Source: CAZVUW01 sp964629825
GTDB taxonomy: Bacteria; Actinomycetota; Nitriliruptoria; Euzebyales; Egibacteraceae
NCBI GenBank assembly: GCA_964629825.1
Contig: CAZVUW010000090.1
Coordinates: 1 to 12,950 of the forward strand
Reading direction: 5' to 3'
DNA length: 12,950 nt
Made by a program: the position numbers and the translations under genes. How positions within the stretch are numbered: position 1 is the first letter of the stretch; each line of letters opens with the position of its first letter. This document shows positions 5,922-11,838 of the stretch, piece after piece. The notes under the pieces were generated by a model that did no database searches, was not told where the DNA came from, and saw nothing but the letters and a program-made list of their open reading frames with translations.

Positions 5922-7192
5922 GTTCCGGCCTTTCGGGTCGTGACACTGCGGCTGCGCAGCTCGTCGATGCACGTGACGGCAGCCATGCGGTCGCCTATGA
6001 GCCCGCCCTTGGTCACCAGTCGGAGCCCCTCGTGCGGTCCGCCGACGAGCCTTCCCGTCACGGCCAGCGGCAGCACCTCGTCATCGACCGCGATGCCCCG
6101 CCCGCCGAGCGCCCGGACCACACCGACGGTCACATCTCCGCCGGTGACGTAGATCCCGCCGACGTCGACCTGCTCGATGGTCTTGCGGGTGATCTCCCCG
6201 AGCTCGGCCGGGATCCGCTCGGCCCGGTCGGCGTCGAGCTTGATGATCGAGCCCTCGTCGACCGCGGTGCGCAGCCCGACCACGCCACCCGGCGGAGCGG
6301 CGCGGAGCTTGGAGACCAGCGCCTCGACCACGCCGGCCACGTCCAGCTCTCTGACGTCGACGTCGAGGAAGTCGGTGTTGTGCACCTGCTCGGCGGCCAG
6401 GGACTGCTCGCGCGTGGTGCGGCTGACGCTTCCGACGATCATGAGCAGGGGTGGGATGGATCGGCCCTCCTCCCCTGCGGCCAGGCCCATGCTGGTGGCC
6501 AGCTCCGGGCCGAAGGGACCGGGGTCGACGGTCATCCAGTGGACGCCGTCGCGCTCGCTGACCTGGACGGCCGCAGCCGCCAGGGTCGCCAGGTCCCGCC
6601 GCTCGGTGGCGTCCGCGATGAGCACGTCGACGTCGGCTGCCAGAGCCTCCACCAGCTGGTCGGGCTCGCCATGGATCGTTTCCAGGTGGACCTCGGCGAG
6701 CGCGACGTCAACCTGCTGCCGGACGATCTCGGCCACGCGGGACGAGGTGACGGGGTTGAGGTGGTCGCTGGCGGCGGCACTTCGCCCCACCGGCACGCCG
6801 TCCACCAGCTGGATGCCGCCCACGGTCACCCGGCCGGCCGAGGGGAAGGCCGGGACCATCAGGGCCCGTGCCCCCGCGTGACGTCGGCGCACCGCCTCGA
6901 GGGCGGCCAGCAGCTCGGCTCCGATGTTGCCGCGCAGGGTGGTGTCGGTCCGCTTCACGACCAGCGCAACGTCCCCGACGGCGTCGACGACGCGGGTCAC
7001 GCGGCTCGCCGCCTCCTCGGCGGAGACGTGCCGCGAGTCGGTGTTGCACACCACCACCCCGGCGTCACGTGCGAAGCCCTCCACGTCGCCGAGGTCCGGC
7101 ACCGAGACCGTCGGCAGCCCCACGCGTGCGAAGCGGGCCCCGGTGGCGTTGGAGCCGGTCAGGTCATCGGCGACTACCAGGACTGAGGCCAT
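5918..7192 (-). CDS. dtnK: four-carbon acid sugar kinase, DtnK/OtnK family (formerly DUF1537)
   Basis: The 424-residue protein opens with VLVVADDLTGSNATGARFA, the family's N-terminal signature. It contains a KRTDTTLRGNIGAEL segment matching the conserved K-x-D-S/T-T-x-R-G region (substrate binding). The C-terminal half has IYVTGGDVTVGVVRALG and LRLVTKGGLIGD, the nucleotide-binding region. Characterised members phosphorylate D-threonate, L-threonate or erythronate at C4. Pairing with a PdxA2-type dehydrogenase, rather than with aldolase and isomerase genes, suggests D-threonate. ATG 7192 is preferred over an ATG at 7246 because the signature follows at once; 5 bases separate it from the permease stop. 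Its own stop overlaps the pdxA2-like start. The substrate assignment is inference. Confidence 0.87.
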   Translation of the reverse strand: MASVLVVADDLTGSNATGARFARVGLPTVSVPDLGDVEGFARDAGVVVCNTDSRHVSAEEAASRVTRVVDAVGDVALVVKRTDTTLRGNIGAELLAALEAVRRRHAGARALMVPAFPSAGRVTVGGIQLVDGVPVGRSAAASDHLNPVTSSRVAEIVRQQVDVALAEVHLETIHGEPDQLVEALAADVDVLIADATERRDLATLAAAAVQVSERDGVHWMTVDPGPFGPELATSMGLAAGEEGRSIPPLLMIVGSVSRTTREQSLAAEQVHNTDFLDVDVRELDVAGVVEALVSKLRAAPPGGVVGLRTAVDEGSIIKLDADRAERIPAELGEITRKTIEQVDVGGIYVTGGDVTVGVVRALGGRGIAVDDEVLPLAVTGRLVGGPHEGLRLVTKGGLIGDRMAAVTCIDELRSRSVTTRKAGT

Positions 7193-7197
7193 GTTGC

Positions 7198-8667
7198 TCA
7201 GAAGAAGATCGAGGCGAGCCCGAGGAGGATCCCCGTCGCCAGCCACATCGCCGTCGTTATGCCGCTCCAGCCCTTGAGCGCGTTGGTGCCCTCGAGACCG
7301 GTGAAGCGGGTGACCACCCAGAAGAACGAGTCGTTGAAGTAGCTGAAGAACATCGCCCCTCCGGTGGCCGCGAGCACAGCGATCACCGGGTTGAGGTCAA
7401 GCCCGCCCGCGATGAGCGGCGCGGTCAGCGAGCCCGAGGTGATCATGGCGACCGTTCCCGACCCCTGAGCCAGCCGCACCAGCGTGGCGATCAGGAACGG
7501 GATCAGGAACGCCGGCAGCGGCAGATCGCCGATCGCCTCGGCCATCGCATCGCCGACGCCCGACTCACGGAGCACGTTGCCCAGGGCTCCGCCGGCGCCC
7601 GTGATCGCCAGGATGATCCCGGCGGAGGAGATCGAGCCGGTGAGCCAACCGCTGGCCGTGTCCCGATCAACCTCGCGTGGCACCAGAACGTAGAGCGCGA
7701 ACACCAGCCCGAGCAGGATCGCGACCACAGGGTTCCCGAGGAAGCCGAGGATCGGGTGCGGATCCCCGTCGTCGGACAGGGCCGCCGACACCGTGTTGCC
7801 GACGATCAGCAGGATCGGGATGACGAGCGGCAGGCTTGCGATCAGCCGCCCCGGGCGCTTGCTCGGCCGGCGGATTGCGTCCTCCACTCCGCTCGACGCG
7901 GACGCGCCGGCGGAGCCGCCGCCCTTGCGAGCGGGTGCGCCGTCCACGGCCTCCTCGGCACCGCCATCCGCGCTGCTGTGTCCGAGGACCGCATCCGGGT
8001 CGGTGCCGACCCGTGCCAGCTCACGGCGGACCTCCTCGGTGATGGTGTGCTCGAGCCGCGGTCCCATGTAGCGCGCGTACAGCACCGCGACGGGGAGCAG
8101 CAGGAGCGCCAGCAGACCGCCCCAGAGGATCACCAGGCCGAGGTCCACCTCGAGCAGCCCGGCGACCGCGAGGGGACCCGGGGTCGGCGGCACCAGGTGG
8201 TGCGTGGTCACCATCCCGGCGCCCATTGCGAGCGAGATCCCGACGAAGCTGCGCCCGGACAGCCGGCTCAGGGAGCGGGGGATGGCGTGCATGATCACGA
8301 ACGCCGAATCGCAGAACACCGGCACCGAGAGCAGCGCTCCGGTTCCGGCCATCGCCACGTCCTCGCGGCCCTTGCCGGCCACCTTCAGGAACATGGCGGC
8401 GAGGGTGTCGGCGGCCCCCGACAGCTCCAGGATCTTGCCGATCATCACGCCGAGCACGATCACGATCCCGATGCTGGCGAGCGTGTTGCCGAAGCCGGTC
8501 GTGACCATGCCGACCGTCTCGACCGGTGAGACGCCCGCGATCAGGCCGGTCACGATCGCCGCCGTGACGAGCGCGAGGAACGCGTCGAAGCGCGTGAGGA
8601 GGATCAGACCGATCAGCAGACCGACGCCGATGACGAGCGCTGCGAGGAGCTGGAGGTCCACGCTCAT
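7198..8667 (-). CDS. GntP-family gluconate/sugar-acid permease
   Basis: The 489-residue integral membrane protein has about 12 hydrophobic segments and GntP hallmarks such as GISLAMGAGMVTTHHLVPPTPGPLAVA (residues about 143-169, given in part: TTHHLVPPTPGP). It also has RLAQGSGTVAMITSGS and an FSYFNDSFFWVVTRF segment near the C-terminus. GntP proteins import gluconate and related acids by H+ symport. As first gene of the minus-strand operon it presumably imports the four-carbon acid used by the downstream kinase and dehydrogenase. Residues about 203-273 form a long cytoplasmic loop with a low-complexity Gly/Ala/Ser part, which makes the protein about 40-50 residues longer than typical GntP. 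ATG 8667 has GAGGGGG directly upstream; an ATG at 8742 would add 25 non-conserved residues. Confidence 0.87.
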   Translation of the reverse strand: MSVDLQLLAALVIGVGLLIGLILLTRFDAFLALVTAAIVTGLIAGVSPVETVGMVTTGFGNTLASIGIVIVLGVMIGKILELSGAADTLAAMFLKVAGKGREDVAMAGTGALLSVPVFCDSAFVIMHAIPRSLSRLSGRSFVGISLAMGAGMVTTHHLVPPTPGPLAVAGLLEVDLGLVILWGGLLALLLLPVAVLYARYMGPRLEHTITEEVRRELARVGTDPDAVLGHSSADGGAEEAVDGAPARKGGGSAGASASSGVEDAIRRPSKRPGRLIASLPLVIPILLIVGNTVSAALSDDGDPHPILGFLGNPVVAILLGLVFALYVLVPREVDRDTASGWLTGSISSAGIILAITGAGGALGNVLRESGVGDAMAEAIGDLPLPAFLIPFLIATLVRLAQGSGTVAMITSGSLTAPLIAGGLDLNPVIAVLAATGGAMFFSYFNDSFFWVVTRFTGLEGTNALKGWSGITTAMWLATGILLGLASIFF

Positions 8668-8852
8668 CCCCCTCGTGTAGTTGTCCGCGCCGCCCGAACG
8701 GCGGGGCCGGAGCGCGGCGCAGACCGCAACTATCGGATTCATACCGGAAAGATCGGGCCGTGCCCAGGGGCGGGGAGGGAAATTCGCGTACCCGCAGGCG
8801 TAGCCTCCGACCGTGGCCAGACGCGGACATCCGAACCTGGGAGGGCCGGCCC
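8668..8852. promoter_or_regulatory. divergent region between permease and VOC genes
   Basis: The longest stretch without a gene in the window. It must hold the minus-strand promoter of the sugar-acid operon; the likeliest place is the A/T-richer patch 8729-8752, where the minus strand reads TATGAAT and GATAGT, although no good -35 is visible. A short hairpin (CCGCC/GGCGG, 8690-8704) lies in the permease leader. On the plus strand GGGAGG at 8840-8845 is the VOC ribosome binding site. No operator is evident. Confidence 0.35.
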
Positions 8853-9275
8853 ATGGACTCCAAGCCCGCAGAGACGCGCAAGCCAGCGCTGGCGCTCGGA
8901 CCCATCGCCCAGGTGTCGTTGATGGTCCGGGACCTGGAGCGCGCCGTGCCCTTCTACCGCGACGTCCTGGGCATTCCCCACCTCTTCACAGCGGGGGCGA
9001 TGGCCTTCTTCGACCTTGAGGGCGTGCGGCTGTATCTGCACGCGATGGACGAGGAGGACTGGCGACCGAGCTCGATCCTGTACCTGACGGTCGAGGACAT
9101 CGAGGGCGCCTATCGGTCGCTGCAGCAGCGCGGAGTCGAGGCGGTGGGCGCGCCGCACCTGGTGCACACCGCTCCGGACGGAACGCAGGAGTGGATGGCC
9201 TTCTTCGCCGATGGCGAGGGCAACACCATGGCGCTGCTCGAGCGGGTGGCGCCGGCACCGGCCGAGACCGCATAG
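8853..9275 (+). CDS. VOC-superfamily (glyoxalase/bleomycin-resistance fold) protein
   Basis: The 140-residue protein has two paired beta-alpha-beta modules. The first includes VSLMVRDLERAVPFYRDVLG (residues 21-40), the family signature. The second includes SILYLTVEDIEGAYRSLQQRG and ends with MAFFADGEGNTMALLE. The usual first metal ligand (His in IxHVxL) is Gln20, while Glu130 fits the last ligand and His105 lies in the second module, so metal binding may be retained in altered form. The function (glyoxalase, thiol transferase, antibiotic binding or ring cleavage) cannot be decided. ATG 8853 follows GGGAGG by 7 bases. The stop lies one base from the stop of the convergent membrane-protein gene, with no room for a terminator between them. 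Confidence 0.85.
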   Translation: MDSKPAETRKPALALGPIAQVSLMVRDLERAVPFYRDVLGIPHLFTAGAMAFFDLEGVRLYLHAMDEEDWRPSSILYLTVEDIEGAYRSLQQRGVEAVGAPHLVHTAPDGTQEWMAFFADGEGNTMALLERVAPAPAETA

Positions 9276-9276
9276 G

Positions 9277-10719
9277 TCACCCTCGGTCCGCGCGGGGTGG
9301 GAGCGAGACCGGGCGCAGGTACTCCCCGACCGGCGTTCGGACCCACCAGTCGCCGGTGCGCCGCCGCTCCGCCGGGGAGGTGAACCGGTAGCGGTAGATC
9401 AGCGCGCGCACATGGGTTGGCGGGCGGTCGGGGAACGGGTTGCCGGCGAGCAGCCGCAGGGTGGCCGGGTCGCCCTCGAGCAGCCGCCGCGCCAGGCGTG
9501 GCAGCCACGGCTGGGCGTAGCGCTGCGACAACGCCGCGAACCACATCAGCCAGTCCAGACGCAGGTGATAGGGGGCGACCTGGCGCGGCCGCCGGGCGGG
9601 ATCGCCGGGCTTGCCCTTGAGCTCGTACTCCCGCCAGACCTCCCCGCCGTCAAGGCGGTCGGCGTCGGTGCCCTCGATCACGATCTCGAAGCGCTCCCTG
9701 GTCACGCTGCCGAAGGCGCCGTAGGTGTTGACCAGGTGCAGGCGGTTGAACGAGGCGTTCATCACCTGATTCCGCGACAGCAGGTTGCGCAGCGGCCGCA
9801 CGCTGAGCGCGACGCCGAGGGCGGTCACCGCCAGCACCAGCAGCGCGAACGCGGGCGGCTCGGCGGCCACGGTGGGCGGCTCCGTCGGCAGCCAGCTCAG
9901 CCAGCGATCGGGCAGGGCGCCCAGCGCGAGCACGATCGTGAGCGCGTTCAGCCAGGCGAAGTTGCCCGACGCCAGCAGCCAGGACTGGGTAACGATGACG
10001 ACGATCGCCGCCGCTCCGGCGAGCGGCTGAGGCAGCAGCAGGCCGAACGGCGCCACCAGCTGGGCGAGGTGGTTGGCCGCGACCTCGACCCGGTGCAGCG
10101 GCTTGGGCAGGTGGTGGAAGTACCAGCTGAGCGGGTTCGGCAACGGCTGGGTCTCGTGGTGGTAGTAGAGGCAGGTCAGGTCACGCCAGCAGCGGTCGCC
10201 GCGCAGCTTGATCAGCCCGGCGCCGAACTCCAGCCGCCACAGGGCCCAGCGGAGCAGCAGGAGCACGGGCAGGGGCACGGCCAGGTGGGCCGGTCCCAGG
10301 AAGGCGGCGAAGAAGCCCGTCTCGAGCAGCAGCGACTCCCAGCCGAAGCTGTAGAAGGACTGGCCCACGTTGACCACGGACAGGTACAGCGCCCACAGCC
10401 CCAGCCAAACCGCCAGGAAGGCCCAGGTGGGGAGCCGCTCCGCGACGCCGAGCACGACCAGGGCCGACAGGGCGACGCCGACCCAGCCCACCGCCAGCGC
10501 CAGCCGGTCCGAGTAGCGCCAGCAGAACAGGGACGGCGAGCGCCGGAAGGTCGTCCGCCGCACGTACTCGGGGACCGGAAGCAGGCCGCGCTCCCCGAGC
10601 AGAGCCCTGAACTGCGTGATGACCGCGCTGAACGCGATGAGATAGACCACTCCGAGGGCGCGGTGCAGGACCAGCCGTGCCAGCTGGTACTCGTCCGCCC
10701 ACAGCCAGTCCAGCTCCAT
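9277..10719 (-). CDS. lipase maturation factor family membrane protein
   Basis: The 480-residue polytopic protein carries the LMF (DUF1222) signatures. These are an N-terminal VLHRALGVVYLIAF helix followed by LLGERGLLPV, then YSFGWESLLLETGFFAAFLGP (residues 123-143, partial: FGWESLLLETGF). Next are FGAGLIKLRGDRCWRDLTC (165-183) and the YYHHETQPLPNPLSWYFH stretch (185-202). The C-terminal soluble part has NTYGAFGSVTRERFEIVIEG and a conserved RLDWLMWFAAL. The vertebrate homologue LMF1 acts in the ER on lipase folding; bacterial members have no established role. ATG 10719 follows GGGAG by 5 bases. The gene is divergent from the GNAT gene and stands alone, with no lipase nearby. Confidence 0.9.
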   Translation of the reverse strand: MELDWLWADEYQLARLVLHRALGVVYLIAFSAVITQFRALLGERGLLPVPEYVRRTTFRRSPSLFCWRYSDRLALAVGWVGVALSALVVLGVAERLPTWAFLAVWLGLWALYLSVVNVGQSFYSFGWESLLLETGFFAAFLGPAHLAVPLPVLLLLRWALWRLEFGAGLIKLRGDRCWRDLTCLYYHHETQPLPNPLSWYFHHLPKPLHRVEVAANHLAQLVAPFGLLLPQPLAGAAAIVVIVTQSWLLASGNFAWLNALTIVLALGALPDRWLSWLPTEPPTVAAEPPAFALLVLAVTALGVALSVRPLRNLLSRNQVMNASFNRLHLVNTYGAFGSVTRERFEIVIEGTDADRLDGGEVWREYELKGKPGDPARRPRQVAPYHLRLDWLMWFAALSQRYAQPWLPRLARRLLEGDPATLRLLAGNPFPDRPPTHVRALIYRYRFTSPAERRRTGDWWVRTPVGEYLRPVSLPPRADRG

Positions 10720-10797
10720 GGCAGCTCCCGCTCGCCGTGGTCGCGATCGGTGTTACCAGACGCGATGGGTACACATAGCGCGAGCGGAGGCAACCCC
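10720..10797. promoter_or_regulatory. divergent region between LMF and GNAT genes
   Basis: Seventy-eight bases contain the ribosome binding sites of both genes (GGGAG on the minus strand; CGGAGG at 10785-10790 on the plus strand). An imperfect inverted repeat, GTGTTACC at 10750-10757 and GGTACAC at 10768-10774, lacks one base in its right arm. It could be an operator but is weak. No clear -10/-35 pair was found. Confidence 0.3.
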
Positions 10798-11103
10798 ATG
10801 GCAGACAGCAGCAAGATCCAGGTGATCGACCGCCCCGAGCACAGCCGGTTCGAGGCGCATCGCAACGGCGAGCTGGCCGGCGTGCTCGGCTACGAGCAGC
10901 GCGGCGACCTGCTGGTCGCCCTGCACACCGAGGTCGATCCGCGCTTCAAGGGTCGCGGCATCGGCTCCGAGCTGGTCCGGGGAATGATCGACCAGCTGCG
11001 GGCCGACGGCAGACGGCTGCAGCCGGTGTGCCCGTTCGTCAAGGCGTGGCTGGAGCGCCATCCGGAGCAGAACGACGTGCTGGCCGGCGAAGGTTCGGCC
11101 TGA
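10798..11103 (+). CDS. small GNAT-fold N-acetyltransferase (YjdJ-like)
   Basis: The 101-residue protein is of the short Gcn5-related type. It has the acetyl-CoA loop PRFKGRGIGSELV (residues 48-60) and the PVCPFVKAWLERHPE motif (76-90), in which Cys78 is characteristic of this small family. Human NATD1 and bacterial YjdJ are homologues with undefined substrates. ATG 10798 has CGGAGG seven bases upstream. It converges on the DUF2249 gene, with a hairpin between them. A longer open frame runs upstream in the same phase antisense to the LMF gene, but the ribosome binding site and family length set the start here. Confidence 0.88.
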   Translation: MADSSKIQVIDRPEHSRFEAHRNGELAGVLGYEQRGDLLVALHTEVDPRFKGRGIGSELVRGMIDQLRADGRRLQPVCPFVKAWLERHPEQNDVLAGEGSA

Positions 11104-11122
11104 TCGAGGCGTTCTGAGGCGA

Positions 11123-11148
11123 CCGGCGGGTCGATCGGACCACGCCGG
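11123..11148. terminator. hairpin between convergent GNAT and DUF2249 genes
   Basis: CCGGCGGGTC pairs with GACC and CGCCGG across a GATCG loop, giving 10 bp with one bulged A (11142). It lies 19 bases after the GNAT stop and 18 bases from the DUF2249 stop, so it can serve both genes. Confidence 0.65.
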
Positions 11149-11166
11149 GCTCCCGTCAGGACGCGT

Positions 11167-11400
11167 CTACGGCCGGCCGATCAGAACCCTCCAGACCTCC
11201 GGACCGCTCTCCACGTACTCCCAGGTGAACTGCTGCGGGCGCTCGGCCGCCAGCTGGTAGTAGAGCGGCTTGGGATCGTGGTCGTTGACCAGGCAGAACG
11301 ACTGGCCCGGCTCGAGAGCCTCGTAGGTCGCGAAGATCAGCTCGTGGCGCCGGGCGGGCGCCTCGCTGCGGACATCGAGCTCGGTGGTCTGCATTCCCAT
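11167..11400 (-). CDS. DUF2249 domain protein
   Basis: The 77-residue protein matches DUF2249 end to end. It has LDVRSEAPARRHELIFATYEAL (first half; RRHELIF conserved), then GQSFCLVNDHDPKPLYYQL and FTWEYVESGPEVWRVLI. NDHDPKPL is the hallmark segment. The family is small and soluble and resembles the SirA/TusA-like fold. It often sits beside hemerythrin, Crp/Fnr and denitrification or nitric-oxide genes, and no biochemical role is established. On the minus strand AGGAG lies just before ATG 11400. It diverges from the DUF59 gene across 111 bases that contain an FNR-like palindrome, so joint control is plausible. Confidence 0.88.
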   Translation of the reverse strand: MGMQTTELDVRSEAPARRHELIFATYEALEPGQSFCLVNDHDPKPLYYQLAAERPQQFTWEYVESGPEVWRVLIGRP

Positions 11401-11434
11401 CGCTCCTCCGTCGTCGGCCGGATGGAGAATATCA

Positions 11435-11448
11435 CCGATCTAGATCGT
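11435..11448. promoter_or_regulatory. FNR/CRP-type palindrome (CGATCTAGATCG core)
   Basis: The 12-base core at 11436-11447 is a perfect palindrome. It fits the CRP/FNR layout xxGAT-N4-ATCxx with four spacer bases, although the outer TT/AA of the FNR consensus are replaced. Its centre (11441.5) is 29.5 bases upstream of a possible -10 AATGAT (11471-11476), which is the class II activator spacing. A better -10 match, TAAAAT at 11468-11473, puts the centre 3 bases closer. No TTGACA-like -35 is present, as expected for an activated promoter. Confidence 0.5.
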
Positions 11449-11467
11449 TTTTTCTCTGTCTACGGGC

Positions 11468-11476
11468 TAAAATGAT
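11468..11476 (+). promoter_or_regulatory. candidate -10 region of the DUF59 operon
   Basis: TAAAATGAT contains TAAAAT (five of six to TATAAT) and the offset AATGAT. It is one of the few A/T-rich spots in the window. The ribosome binding site GGAGG (11500-11504) and ATG 11512 follow, leaving a short leader. Confidence 0.5.
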
Positions 11477-11511
11477 GCGCAGTCCGGGCACCCGGCTTCG
11501 GAGGCAGGCAC

Positions 11512-11838
11512 ATGTTCCGGTTGGCAGACGCCACTCCACCGGCCACGTCGGATGTCCTGGCGCGCCTCAACGACGTCATCGATCCGGAGATCGGGATTGG
11601 GATCGTCGACCTCGGGCTCGTCTACGACGTCCAGATCGATGACCACCAGATCGAGGTCACCATGACCGTGACCACGCCGGCCTGCCCCCTCGGCCCCTAC
11701 CTCCAGCAGCAGGTCGAGGACGTGCTCGGCCCGGTCGCCGCGCACCGCCTCGTGCTCGTGCGCATCGTCCTAGAGCCGCCCTGGAGCCCCGACCTCATCA
11801 CCCCTGAGGGCCGCGCACAGCTCGGGTGGCCCGCATGA
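11512..11838 (+). CDS. DUF59 / MIP18-family metal-sulfur cluster assembly protein (SufT/PaaD-like)
   Basis: The 108-residue protein has the DUF59 core. LNDVIDPEIGIGIVDLGLVY (19-38) carries the conserved DPE, and VTMTVTTPACPLG (49-61) carries the conserved Cys58 in TPxCP. It ends with the short PWSPDLITPEGRAQLGW tail typical of actinobacterial members. Relatives (SufT, PaaD, MIP18) help load Fe-S clusters onto target enzymes. Here the neighbours are DUF2249 and an NnrS-like membrane protein rather than suf genes or a paa oxygenase, so the client is probably linked to them; this is inference. GGAGG lies 7 bases before ATG. Its stop overlaps the next start as ATGA. Confidence 0.87.
   Translation: MFRLADATPPATSDVLARLNDVIDPEIGIGIVDLGLVYDVQIDDHQIEVTMTVTTPACPLGPYLQQQVEDVLGPVAAHRLVLVRIVLEPPWSPDLITPEGRAQLGWPA

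Noticed and set aside
6868..8529. A 553-codon plus-strand open frame antisense to the kinase and permease genes
   Set aside because: The composition is dominated by Arg, His and Asp and no family is recognisable; both minus-strand genes show diagnostic motifs.
8690..8704. Short GC hairpin in the permease leader as a riboswitch or attenuator
   Set aside because: It is only 5 bp with no leader peptide, U-tract or conserved RNA core, and is expected by chance at this GC content.
10750..10774. An imperfect inverted repeat between the LMF and GNAT genes as an operator
   Set aside because: The arms are short and need a one-base gap; it is noted only within the intergenic entry and not claimed as a site.
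9211..11103. A 630-codon plus-strand open frame antisense to the LMF gene and continuing into the GNAT gene
   Set aside because: High-GC DNA leaves long antisense frames open. The upstream part is rich in Arg, Gln, Gly and His with no recognisable domain, while the minus strand encodes a clear LMF protein. Only the last 101 codons are real.
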